From positions 92,682 to 156,681 of the forward strand of contig NZ_NZMB01000005.1 of the NCBI RefSeq assembly GCF_002694385.1: a stretch of DNA of 64,000 nt. The letters are read 5' to 3'. Positions 18,212 to 26,275 of this stretch are shown here, piece after piece; position 1 is the first letter of the stretch, and every line of letters starts with the position of its first letter. This DNA is from Sneathiella sp. (GTDB lineage Bacteria > Pseudomonadota > Alphaproteobacteria > Sneathiellales > Sneathiellaceae). The position numbers and the translations under genes are program-made. The notes under the pieces are model-generated. The model saw only the letters and a program-made list of their open reading frames with translations. It was not told where the DNA came from and searched no databases.

Positions 18212-18532
18212 TTAAAGATTTGTATCGCTGGAAAGTTCCAGTTCGATCCCGTCAAAGGCGGGTTCCATGATGATCTGGCATGACAGGCGGGACGCGGGCC
18301 GCAGTTCGGCGACAAGCTCCAGCAAGGCTTCCTCATCTTCTGAACGGGGCGGGAGTTTGTCTGCCCAGTCATCGCTGACATAGACATGACAGGTTGCGCA
18401 GGAGCAGCACCCACCGCAAAGCGCGGCGATGGTAAGGCCGGAATCCCGGATGGCCTCCATTGCCTTGTCGCCCTCTTTAGCTTCGATATCATGTTGTGTG
18501 CCGTTGGTGTCGGTAACTGAAATCCGCATCAT
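18212..18532 (-). CDS. 2Fe-2S ferredoxin, adrenodoxin/putidaredoxin type
   Basis: 106 residues. The start is one of two adjacent ATG codons (18532 or 18529) behind GAGGAAG; longer in-frame extensions lack a binding site. Cluster ligands follow C-x(5)-C-x(2)-C in LCGGCCSCATCHVYV, with the fourth Cys in SRLSCQIIM about 36 residues later. The family carries electrons from a flavoprotein reductase to a P450. It lies between the reductase and the aldehyde dehydrogenase, opposite the P450 cluster, completing a class I P450 chain. Confidence 0.92.
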   Translation of the reverse strand: MMRISVTDTNGTQHDIEAKEGDKAMEAIRDSGLTIAALCGGCCSCATCHVYVSDDWADKLPPRSEDEEALLELVAELRPASRLSCQIIMEPAFDGIELELSSDTNL

Positions 18533-18569
18533 TCTTCCTCGATTGTCTGTTGTGTGCGTCGTTTCTGCG

Positions 18570-19814
18570 TTATGTTGCTGTCGCTGCTTCAATGGCCTGC
18601 TTGATGCTGACCGTGGCGTCCGAAAGATAATCCGGTGAGAGGGCGATGTTTTCATTTAATGCTTTTCGTGTCAGGACATGATCAAGCGGGCTGTTCACCG
18701 ATTCCGAGCCGATAAAGATGCCACTTTTAAAAGAAAAGACTGAAAACTTCCCGTCTGCCGGAGACCCTTTGATTATTTGTGTATCCGCCTCGGAGATCAA
18801 CCCGGCCATTTGCAGTTTATACTCATACTGATCGCTCCAGAACCAGGGGACCGCCTGATAGGGCGAGGGGGCCTTCATAATGACATATGCGGCATGCCTC
18901 CCCTGATCGGTTGCGTTCTGGACAGATTCGATGCGGGTGAGGTGGCGGCCCCCATCTGCCCGAACGCGGCAGCAATCACCGATCGCAAAGATATGCGAAT
19001 CGGACGTCTGAAGGGCGTCATTCACAAGAATGCCGTCCTCAACCGCGAGCCCGGCCGCTTCGGCAATGCCACAATTTGGCAGGGCGCCGACGCCGATCAT
19101 CACCAGATCAGCCGGAAACTCTTTGCCACTGGCAAGGCGTATGCCCTTTAGCTGGTTGTTTTCCGAAACTATCTCTGAAACGCCTTCATTGCAAATCACC
19201 GTCGCGCCTTTGTCGCGATGCGTCTTTTCAAAGAAATTCGATATCTCCGGGCTGACCGCGCGCATCATGACGCGGGAGCTTGCCTCGATCACGGTGACCT
19301 GTTTATCCAGCTCCCGGGCAACGGCAGCGAATTCGAGACCAATAAACCCCCCGCCAATAATCGCAATTTGTCTGGCGCCGCCCAGCAATCGGGCCAGGCA
19401 ATCAGCGTCGGTGACTGTCCGCAGCATGACGACGCCCGGAAGGTTCGCCCCCGGTATGGATAGCGGGCGGCTGCGGGTGCCGGTCGCAAGGATCAGCCGG
19501 TCATAGGAAAGAGCCTTGCCCTCTGCAAGGAGCAGGCATTTTTTCTCCCGGTCAATGCTGCTGACAACCTCTCCAAGATGGAGATCAATGTTCCGCTCCG
19601 CCAGAAGCGCGGGTTTGGCAATCTGCAGCGCGTCACGGGTTACATTGCCTTTGAGATAGGCTTTGGAAAGCGGGGGGCGCTGATACGGCAAGAACGCTTC
19701 ATCCCCGACGAGCGCGATCTTTCCGGTGAAGCCTTCGATGCGCAACGACAGCGCAGCCTGAACTCCGGCCTGACCGGCACCTGCAATAACGATTCTTTCA
19801 ATTTCAGTCGACAT
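18570..19814 (-). CDS. FAD-dependent ferredoxin reductase (putidaredoxin/rhodocoxin reductase-like)
   Basis: 414 residues. FAD-binding GAGQAG lies at about 11-16 in IVIAGAGQAGVQAALSLR. The NAD-binding IIGGGFIGLEFAAVA follows at about 150, and the second FAD motif IFAIGDCC at about 278. The domain order is that of the pyridine nucleotide-disulfide oxidoreductase family without a redox disulfide. It moves electrons from NAD(P)H to the adjacent ferredoxin. It is the first gene of the minus-strand operon, divergent from the thiolase gene over 155 bp. Confidence 0.93.
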   Translation of the reverse strand: MSTEIERIVIAGAGQAGVQAALSLRIEGFTGKIALVGDEAFLPYQRPPLSKAYLKGNVTRDALQIAKPALLAERNIDLHLGEVVSSIDREKKCLLLAEGKALSYDRLILATGTRSRPLSIPGANLPGVVMLRTVTDADCLARLLGGARQIAIIGGGFIGLEFAAVARELDKQVTVIEASSRVMMRAVSPEISNFFEKTHRDKGATVICNEGVSEIVSENNQLKGIRLASGKEFPADLVMIGVGALPNCGIAEAAGLAVEDGILVNDALQTSDSHIFAIGDCCRVRADGGRHLTRIESVQNATDQGRHAAYVIMKAPSPYQAVPWFWSDQYEYKLQMAGLISEADTQIIKGSPADGKFSVFSFKSGIFIGSESVNSPLDHVLTRKALNENIALSPDYLSDATVSIKQAIEAATAT

Positions 19815-19899
19815 AAGTCTTGATGAACTCTTCTGTTATGAGCGCTGCGACGCATATTTTTAACACATGTGACAGGTCGCTTTCGAGGCTCTTTTTATA

Positions 19900-19924
19900 T
19901 TGCATTGATATTACTGATATGCAA
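19900..19924. promoter_or_regulatory. Inverted repeat in the divergent P450-cluster promoter
   Basis: TTGCAT at 19900-19905 and ATGCAA at 19919-19924 form a 6-13-6 inverted repeat in AT-rich DNA between the reductase and thiolase genes. It could be an operator for both transcripts. The arms are short, so chance is not excluded. Confidence 0.3.
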
Positions 19925-19969
19925 GTATGATATTTCAAGAAACAAAATTTTAATGGGTAGCGGGAGTTC

Positions 19970-21145
19970 ATGGGAACATCTAACAGAAAGCCTCATATCG
20001 TTGGCGTCGGACAGAGCGAATATACGAAATGGGGTGGTATCAAAGATAGAAGCCAGTTTCAGGTAACAGCGGAAGCGATAGTTTCCGCCGTTCGCGATGC
20101 CGGATTAAAAGTAACGGATATTGATGGCTTCACTTCCTTTTCAAATGATACAAATCATGCACCGCTGATGCAGGTTGCTCTTGGCGTGCCGGAGTTGCGC
20201 TATTCCGCCATGGTCTGGGGCGGAGGCGGTGGTGGCTCCTGCGGGGCAATATCATTGGCCTGTGCGGCAATCGAATCTGGTCAGGCCGATGTTGTCGTTG
20301 CCTATCGCGGCCTGTGTCAGGGGCAGGGGCAGCGCTTCGGCCTTTTTGGCGGAGATCGTCCGCACAGCAGTTTTATTTTCCCCTATGGGCTGTTTGCCCC
20401 GGCCCAGATGTTGGCGCCACTGGTTCAGCGGTTCATGCATGACTATCCGATCAAGCCGGAGCATCTGGCGGAGATCGCCCTGAATGCGCGCGCCAATGCC
20501 AACCGGAACCCGAATGCGGTGATGGGGGGTAAGGAACTGACGAAGGAACAGTATTTCGCCTCCCGCTGGATTGCCGAACCGCTGCGGCTCTATGACTGCT
20601 GCCTTGAAACTGATGGGGCGGCCGCCGTTGTGATCACCACGAAGGAGCGGGCGCGGGATCTGGAGAGTAAATCCGTTGAAATTCTGGCGGCGGCCCATGG
20701 CAGCGGTACGGGATGGGGGACGGGTCCTCTTGGCAGTCACAATATGCCGACAGAGACCTATTGTTCCACCAATAACCGGCGGATTGCAAAGGAGCTCTTT
20801 GCGAAGGCGGGGCTTACCCCCGCAGATATAGATGTCGCACAGATTTATGATCATTTCTCCGGTCTCGTTCTGATGGCGCTGGAGGATTTCGGCTTCTGCG
20901 GCAAGGGCGAGAGCGGGGCCTTTGTTGAGGAAGGAAATATCCGCTGGAAGGGCGGAAAGCTGCCGATCAATACTTCCGGCGGCCAGCTTTCTGAGGCCTA
21001 TGTTCATGGCGTCAACCTGATGATTGAGGGGGTGCGCCAGCTTCGCGGGCAGTCCACGTCACAGGTTGAGAATGCCGAAACCTGTCTTGTTACGTCCGGC
21101 CTCGGTACCTCGCCGTCAGGCGCCATCATTCTGGGGAGGTCATAA
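19970..21145 (+). CDS. Thiolase-superfamily protein, Ltp2/lipid-transfer-like
   Basis: 391 residues, ATG behind GGGAG. The N-terminal half has GGGSCGAISLACAAIESG where thiolases place the nucleophilic Cys, and VVVAYRGLCQGQGQRFG as in lipid-transfer-type thiolases. Near the C terminus INTSGGQLSEAYVHG replaces the canonical N-x(3)-G-H-P loop. This form is typical of thiolase homologues that work with a DUF35 partner, such as the Ltp2-ChsH2 retro-aldolase of steroid side-chain degradation. A DUF35 gene follows, overlapping by one base. The enzyme may therefore be an aldolase or a thiolase acting on an acyl-CoA. Confidence 0.83.
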   Translation: MGTSNRKPHIVGVGQSEYTKWGGIKDRSQFQVTAEAIVSAVRDAGLKVTDIDGFTSFSNDTNHAPLMQVALGVPELRYSAMVWGGGGGGSCGAISLACAAIESGQADVVVAYRGLCQGQGQRFGLFGGDRPHSSFIFPYGLFAPAQMLAPLVQRFMHDYPIKPEHLAEIALNARANANRNPNAVMGGKELTKEQYFASRWIAEPLRLYDCCLETDGAAAVVITTKERARDLESKSVEILAAAHGSGTGWGTGPLGSHNMPTETYCSTNNRRIAKELFAKAGLTPADIDVAQIYDHFSGLVLMALEDFGFCGKGESGAFVEEGNIRWKGGKLPINTSGGQLSEAYVHGVNLMIEGVRQLRGQSTSQVENAETCLVTSGLGTSPSGAIILGRS

Positions 21146-21573
21146 TGCCCTATTTTCCTGAGACAATGCCGCAACCAACGCCGGTCATGTATGAAGCCGA
21201 TTTCTGGAACGCCTGCAAGGAGAAGCATCTGCGCTTTCAGTCTTGCGCCGATTGCGGTCAGCTCCGGCATCCGCCAACACCGATCTGTCCGCACTGCCAT
21301 TCAACGAATATCAAATGGGTCGATGCACCGGAGGAAGCGGAAGTTTTTTCCTTCACCGTTGTCCATCACGCGAGCCATCCGGCGGTAAAGTCAAAGCTCC
21401 CCTATGTTGTTGGCATTCTGACTTTCGAGGGGATGGACGGGGTTCGTCTGGTCAGCAATGTGACGGACATTCCGACCGATCAGGTGAAAATCGGCATGAA
21501 AGTGAAAATCTGGTGGGATGATATTGGCGATGGGAATTTCGTTCCCCGTTTTCGCCCTGTAGAGAGCAAGTGA
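21145..21573 (+). CDS. Zn-ribbon OB-fold protein (DUF35), partner of the thiolase
   Basis: 142 residues. The rubredoxin-like zinc ribbon is CADCGQLRHPPTPICPHCHS (C-x(2)-C and C-x(2)-C), followed by an OB-fold beginning around VFSFTVVHHASHPAV. DUF35 proteins bind acyl-CoA and form heteromers with thiolase-fold enzymes. The start codon overlaps the thiolase stop (TAATG) with a GGGGAGG ribosome-binding site at 21133-21139, which indicates coupled translation and a stoichiometric complex. Confidence 0.92.
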   Translation: MPYFPETMPQPTPVMYEADFWNACKEKHLRFQSCADCGQLRHPPTPICPHCHSTNIKWVDAPEEAEVFSFTVVHHASHPAVKSKLPYVVGILTFEGMDGVRLVSNVTDIPTDQVKIGMKVKIWWDDIGDGNFVPRFRPVESK

Positions 21574-21583
21574 GAAACTGTTT

Positions 21584-22795
21584 ATGAGTGATAATAATAG
21601 TAATAAAGGCCCGCTTTCCGGCATCCGTGTCCTCGATGTCGGGACCATGATCGCGGGGCCTGTCGTCGGGACATTGCTTGCCGATTTTGGGGCCGAGGTT
21701 ATCAAGGTGGAGCAGCCGGGAAGCGGCGATCCGCTCCGTGGCGTGGGACCGCAGGTCAATGGGGAAGGGCTCTACTGGCATGTGGAAAACCGCAACAAGA
21801 AATCGGTGACGGCCAACCTGCGTGTGCCGGACGGGCAGAAAATCCTGCGCGGTCTTGCCCGGCATGTGGATGTCGTGGTGGAGAATTTCCGTCCCGGGAC
21901 CATGGACCGCTGGAACATCGGTTATGACGCGCTGGCCAAGGAAAACCCGAACCTGATCATGCTGAGCGTGTCAGGCTTTGGGCAGACGGGGCCCTATTCC
22001 CAGCGGCGCGCCTATGACCGGATTGCCCTTGCCATGGGTGGTTTGCTCAATATCACCGGCTATCCGGATCGCCCGCCGGTTCGTCCGGGCACGGCAATGG
22101 CGGACTATCAGTCAGCCATTCTGGGCGCCTTTTCAGTGATGGTTGCGATTTACAATCGCGATGCAAAGGGCGGGACGGGGCAGCATATTGACCTGTCGCT
22201 ATTTGAATCAATCTTCCGTTTTACCGATATTCTCGCGACGGCCTGTGACAAGGTGGGGATGAACCGGCAGCGTAATGGCAATATGCATTTTGCCGCCGCG
22301 CCTGGCGATCATTTCGAAACCAGTGACGGGCGCTTCATTGTCATCACGGTGTCCGCCAATTCGGTTTTTGAAAGCCTGGCGAGCGCGATGGAGCGTCCGG
22401 ACTTACCTAAAGATCCCAAATTCACCAGCCATGCGGCGAGGTGGGAGAATATTGTCGAAATAAACGGCATTGTCCGTGACTGGATAAAGAATACGCCGGT
22501 TGAAGAGGTTGCCTCTCGGCTGGACAAATTCAATGTCGCCTATGCCTTTATATATTCTGCGGAAGATATTCTGGCTGATCCGCATTATGCCGCGCGGCAA
22601 AGCATGATGGAAATAGAGACGGAAAAAGCAGGTTTAATAAAGATACAGGCGCCGCAACCGAAGTTCAGCGCGACACCGGCTCCGCCACTTAAGGCGGCAC
22701 CGACGCTTGGTGCAGATACAGATAGCCTGCTCAAATCCCTTCTCGGGATGTCAGAGAGGGAACTTGATGACTTACGCAAGGCAGACATCATTTAA
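21584..22795 (+). CDS. CaiB/BaiF family (class III) CoA-transferase, P450 cluster
   Basis: 403 residues. The N-terminal block LSGIRVLDVGTMIAGPVVGTLLADFGAEVIKVEQP and VENFRPGTMDRW are diagnostic. The putative catalytic Asp is in AMADYQSAILGAF. The family transfers CoA between carboxylic acids. It follows the DUF35 gene by 10 bp and precedes the P450. A pathway of P450 oxidation, aldehyde dehydrogenase, CoA transfer and thiolase/aldolase cleavage would be consistent. The substrate is unknown. Confidence 0.92.
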   Translation: MSDNNSNKGPLSGIRVLDVGTMIAGPVVGTLLADFGAEVIKVEQPGSGDPLRGVGPQVNGEGLYWHVENRNKKSVTANLRVPDGQKILRGLARHVDVVVENFRPGTMDRWNIGYDALAKENPNLIMLSVSGFGQTGPYSQRRAYDRIALAMGGLLNITGYPDRPPVRPGTAMADYQSAILGAFSVMVAIYNRDAKGGTGQHIDLSLFESIFRFTDILATACDKVGMNRQRNGNMHFAAAPGDHFETSDGRFIVITVSANSVFESLASAMERPDLPKDPKFTSHAARWENIVEINGIVRDWIKNTPVEEVASRLDKFNVAYAFIYSAEDILADPHYAARQSMMEIETEKAGLIKIQAPQPKFSATPAPPLKAAPTLGADTDSLLKSLLGMSERELDDLRKADII

Positions 22796-22811
22796 CAGTT
22801 GGAAGAACTCG

Positions 22812-22849
22812 CGCTACGGCCTCCCGAAAATACTCCGTAGCGTATTTTT
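22812..22849 (+). terminator. Hairpin with T run just before the P450 gene
   Basis: CGCTACGG (22812-22819) pairs perfectly with CCGTAGCG (22835-22842) across 15 bases, followed by TATTTTT. It ends only 20 bp before the P450 start codon, so it could partly stop transcription from the CoA-transferase operon or act as an attenuator. Confidence 0.6.
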
Positions 22850-22869
22850 AATAGAACTGGAGAACAGCC

Positions 22870-24117
22870 ATGACAACGGATACATTGGATGTCGATAAGA
22901 CGGATTTCGTTAATCCGGAATTCACGGAAAATCCGCTGAGTTATCTCAATCGCATCCGCGAGCAGGAGCCCATTCATTGGAACGACCGGCATAAGGCATG
23001 GTTCGTGACCCGTTTTGACGATGTGACGGACGGCTTTAAGGATGATCGCCTGTCGGCCAACCGGATCAAGCTTTTCCGGGAGCGGAGACTGAAGGAATCC
23101 CAGCGGGATACCATTGGTCGAACCATTGGCATTCTGGAGACCTGGATGGCGTTTCAGGACGAGCCGGAGCATCGTCGTCTGCGCAGTATCGTTCACAAGG
23201 CCTTTACGCCTCAGGTAGTGGCGCAGATGGATGCCAGCATCAAGGAACTGGTGCGGAGCCGCGTTGCTGCTGTGGCTGAGAAATTGGAAAAGGACCCGAC
23301 GACGCCCATTGACCTGATGCAGGAAGTGGCCTTTCAGGTTCCGGGACCTGTGGTGTGCAGTATGCTGGGCGTTTCCGTTGATGATCAGGATAAGTTCATG
23401 GCCTGGTCTGAAGAAATCTCGTCGGTGATCGGCGGTTATGTCGCTGACGACAACCGTCTGGAAAAGGCCCATAAGGCGATTGAGGCGCTGGAAGAATATC
23501 TGACCGCCGTGATTGAAAGCACCTCATCCGACGAAGATAATCTGATGGCGCGCCTTGTTGCGGCCGAAAGCGAGGGCGACAAGCTATCCCGTGAAGAGGC
23601 CATCGGAACGGGTATTCTCGTTCTTTTTGGGGGCAACCGGACGACGGTGGGCATGATCGGCAATGGTCTTCGGGCATTGATACTCAACCCCGATGCGCGG
23701 GCGGAATTTGAAGCCAATCCGGCGCTTGTCTCCAATGTGGTGGAGGAAATCATGCGCTGGGAGTCCCATACGAAAGTCACGGTTCGTGTCGTCAAGGAGC
23801 CATTTGAATGGCATGGCAAGAAGATGGAAGTCGGACAGCGGATTTTTCTTTCTCCCATGGCGGCTAATCACGATCCATCGGTGTTTGAAGAGCCGGGTAA
23901 ATTTGACATTTCCCGGGAAAATTCCCGTCGCCATCTGGCGTTCGGGACAGGCATCCATAGCTGTTTGGGTTCCACTCTTGCCCGGATGGAGATGAAAATC
24001 GTTTTCTCTGAAATGCTTCCGTTGCTTGGCAAGATGAAAATGGTCAATCCGACAAGCAAATGGGTTCCGGCGATTGTCAACCGCGCGCAGGAGGAAATGC
24101 TCGTAGTTGCGAAATAA
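22870..24117 (+). CDS. Cytochrome P450, bacterial class I
   Basis: 415 residues, soluble. Haem-binding FGTGIHSCLG puts the thiolate ligand at Cys365; the K-helix ExxR is in EEIMRWES. The I-helix oxygen-activation segment reads GGNRTT (254-259), so the usual acidic residue before the conserved Thr is Arg257. Ferredoxin and reductase partners are encoded on the other strand at 18212-19814. Neighbours suggest hydroxylation of an aliphatic or terpenoid-like compound on the way to an acid, but the substrate is not visible from sequence. Ribosome-binding site CTGGAGAA. Confidence 0.95.
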   Translation: MTTDTLDVDKTDFVNPEFTENPLSYLNRIREQEPIHWNDRHKAWFVTRFDDVTDGFKDDRLSANRIKLFRERRLKESQRDTIGRTIGILETWMAFQDEPEHRRLRSIVHKAFTPQVVAQMDASIKELVRSRVAAVAEKLEKDPTTPIDLMQEVAFQVPGPVVCSMLGVSVDDQDKFMAWSEEISSVIGGYVADDNRLEKAHKAIEALEEYLTAVIESTSSDEDNLMARLVAAESEGDKLSREEAIGTGILVLFGGNRTTVGMIGNGLRALILNPDARAEFEANPALVSNVVEEIMRWESHTKVTVRVVKEPFEWHGKKMEVGQRIFLSPMAANHDPSVFEEPGKFDISRENSRRHLAFGTGIHSCLGSTLARMEMKIVFSEMLPLLGKMKMVNPTSKWVPAIVNRAQEEMLVVAK

Positions 24118-24186
24118 GCGGGATAGGGGCTGACTTTTCAGTTGGTTATATTAGACGAGCCCTGAAGCCCATGACTTCAGGTGATG

Positions 24187-24226
24187 CCGTCGGTGCCTTG
24201 CTGTATTGGGCGCCGACGGTTTTTTT
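24187..24226 (+). terminator. Rho-independent terminator after the P450 gene
   Basis: CCGTCGGTGC (24187-24196) pairs with GCGCCGACGG (24210-24219), with one T-G wobble, across 13 bases. Seven T follow at 24220-24226. Confidence 0.9.
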
Positions 24227-24324
24227 AATTTATTCCCTGTCCATAGTAAGATGTTTTTATGAAAATGCCTCCATTGAGCAAAAAAGATGTTGCAATTGCG
24301 AATGATTATCATTATTAAAATGAT

Positions 24325-24876
24325 ATGACGACTTTTAAACATACCCAAACGATGAATTCTGAAAAATCCGTGCCGGACAGCCTGACGGATCTGTCCTGGT
24401 CAGAGCAGCTCACATTATGGAGCATGCGCTACTGGTCGGATGGCTTCAGGCAGAATTACTCTCCCTATGAAACGTTGCGGGAAGCCTATTCGCGGACCAG
24501 ATGTCCGGGGGCATTGATGGCGCTGGATAACTTTTTATCGCTTGTGGTTGCCGGACATAGCCGGGTGATTGATATCCGCTGCCTGTGCTGTGAGGGGATT
24601 TCAGAAGACGAATGGTGCCTGTTACAGTCTCTCGCACTTGCCCAGTCCGATTGTGGCGGGCAGATCAAGGAAATGTTGTCGGGTTTTCTTGAGCCGGCAA
24701 CAGCGCGGGTCGCGCAGTCGGTGATCATAGGCTGGGCAAAGGAGTTGCGAGAGGGCGGGTTGATCTTGCCGCTTCGCTCAAGAGTGCTCGAAACGATCCC
24801 ATTAACGCATGTGGTCGAGGGGAGGGGGATAACGCTCCGTGTCTATACAAATCCGCAGACAGCGACACTCCACTGA
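24325..24876 (+). CDS. Hypothetical cysteine-containing protein
   Basis: 183 residues; I do not recognise the family. It is soluble, with no membrane segment or signal peptide. The middle contains CLCCEGISEDEWCLLQSLALAQ, with a C-x-C-C group and a further Cys seven residues later, and another Cys in SDCGG, possibly a metal site. The N terminus is rich in Trp (SWSEQLTLWSMRYWSDGFRQ). No good ribosome-binding site was seen, and a second ATG at 24352 is equally possible. It stands alone after the P450 terminator. Codon usage resembles the neighbours, so it is probably real. Confidence 0.62.
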   Translation: MTTFKHTQTMNSEKSVPDSLTDLSWSEQLTLWSMRYWSDGFRQNYSPYETLREAYSRTRCPGALMALDNFLSLVVAGHSRVIDIRCLCCEGISEDEWCLLQSLALAQSDCGGQIKEMLSGFLEPATARVAQSVIIGWAKELREGGLILPLRSRVLETIPLTHVVEGRGITLRVYTNPQTATLH

Positions 24877-25021
24877 GAATGTCGAGGTCGCGCAGGAAGC
24901 GAAATTGGACTGGTGGCGGATGTTGAGTATGAGTGCCGACACCGAGCAGGCCGGATTTGCCGACATGTACTGGCGGGAAGTCTGCAAGGATTTTGAGAAA
25001 GTAAATAAGTACCCAAGTTGA
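24839..25021 (+). CDS. Possible small protein overlapping the preceding gene
   Basis: 60 codons from GTG, overlapping the previous gene by 38 bp in another frame. A GAGGGGAGGGGG tract lies about 10 bp before the GTG. The C-terminal half (DWWRMLSMSADTEQAGFADM and following) looks like an amphipathic helix. There is no known family. It could be a genuine small gene, a frameshifted tail of the preceding protein, or chance. Confidence 0.25.
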   Translation: MSIQIRRQRHSTENVEVAQEAKLDWWRMLSMSADTEQAGFADMYWREVCKDFEKVNKYPS

Positions 25022-25569
25022 ATAAGATCCTGCCGGATCAAAATTTTTTACAGGATATTTTTCCTGCTTGCAGGGAAAATTATAGAGACGGGTTCGTCTG
25101 GGACTACAACCTCCACCATTCCTTCCCAGGCGGGCCCGGATCTATCTTCTGATCCTCTTCTTTCAGAGCCCAAATATTTCCTTATCCATATCTTCCCCAT
25201 CACCTCCGGAAAGCTGGTATCGCGTTCGGTTTTCATGACGCGGATGTATGCCAGCCTGACTTTCTGGTGATGCTGTATCTTTCTGGCGCCTAAGTGCTTG
25301 CCGTCGGAACGGAGGCTTGTCGCGTATTAGGTGACCGTTTTTCCTTCGAGCGTGGATTGCCGTTCGCTGTCCGCCTCTTGTTGCAAAAATCCTTATATTC
25401 TGAACGGGAGAATCAAAGGGTCTGACGGTTTTCAAAAATCAAGATCGTATAAGATAATGTAAAATATGATAAAATTACATATCCAAAATTAAATCAAAAT
25501 TGCAGAATATATTGTTGACAATATTATCGGCAATTTATATCGTTTTTTCAACAGGGAGAAATAGCCAGC
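25022..25569. other. Gene-free AT-rich region before the carboxylase island
   Basis: 548 bp with no gene I can support. The frames open here are short and without a ribosome-binding site. The right end, from about 25430, is strongly AT-rich and holds the palindromic promoter of the GntR gene. Confidence 0.5.
25509..25541 (+). promoter_or_regulatory. GntR-type operator overlapping a promoter
   Basis: ATATTGT-TG-ACAATAT (25509-25524) is a perfect 7-2-7 inverted repeat of the TTGTnnACAA type bound by many GntR/FadR-subfamily regulators. It contains TTGACA (25515-25520), a consensus -35; TATATC at 25536-25541 is a weak -10 at 15 bp. The GntR gene starts 45 bp downstream, so autoregulation of the whole island is likely. 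Confidence 0.62.
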
Positions 25570-26268
25570 ATGAGCGGCAATAATATAACCAAGCTATCGA
25601 CAGGTGTATCCGGCGTAAAAACCACCGTTTCCGATACGGATCGGCTGGTTGCAGAATTGCGTCGGCGTATTGTGAATAACCAGATGCCGCCCGGGTCCCG
25701 TCTCAGGGAATATGAGCTTGCCGAGGAATTCAATGTCTCCCGTTCCCGTGTCCGCGATGCTTTCGGGGTTCTGGAAGAACGCGGTCTGATTGAGCGCATC
25801 CCCAACAAGGGCGCGGTTGTCATGCGTCTGGAGGCGGACAGTTTTCTTGAGCTGTTCGACCTGCGTGAGGTTCTAGAAGGGCTGATGGTTCGTCTCGCGA
25901 CGGAAAATGCGGCGCCGGAATATTGGGATGAACTGATTGACCTGTTTGGCCCTGAACTTGCCCAAGCGGTTGAGAAGAATGATTTTAATGCATATCTCGC
26001 TGCCATCGCCAAATTTCGCCAGACCTGCATAAATGCGGCGGGCAGCACCATGCTGGCCGGTGTTCTCGATGATCTATACGACCGAGTTCTTGCAATGACG
26101 CGTCGGCTGATGCTGGTGCCGGGACGGGCAAGTGAAGGGTTTCGCCAACACCAGGAAATCCTGCAGGCAATGAAGGCCGGTGATGTCGTTCTTGCCGAAG
26201 AGCTCAAGCGCGCGAATATCCGCAGCGCTCGCAGCTGGTTCATGAAATACAGCGATTTCCTGTTGTGA
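25570..26268 (+). CDS. GntR-family (FCD/FadR subfamily) regulator
   Basis: 232 residues. The winged helix is at about 30-90 (MPPGSRLREYELAEEFNVSR, then VRDAFGVLEERGLIERIPNKG), followed by an all-helical FCD effector domain (about 95-220). It is the first gene of the carboxylase/CoA-transferase island, 7 bp before the CoA-transferase, with a matching palindrome just upstream. A repressor released by the island's substrate or its CoA ester is the usual pattern for the family; that is inferred. Confidence 0.92.
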   Translation: MSGNNITKLSTGVSGVKTTVSDTDRLVAELRRRIVNNQMPPGSRLREYELAEEFNVSRSRVRDAFGVLEERGLIERIPNKGAVVMRLEADSFLELFDLREVLEGLMVRLATENAAPEYWDELIDLFGPELAQAVEKNDFNAYLAAIAKFRQTCINAAGSTMLAGVLDDLYDRVLAMTRRLMLVPGRASEGFRQHQEILQAMKAGDVVLAEELKRANIRSARSWFMKYSDFLL

Positions 26269-26275
26269 AAGTGCG

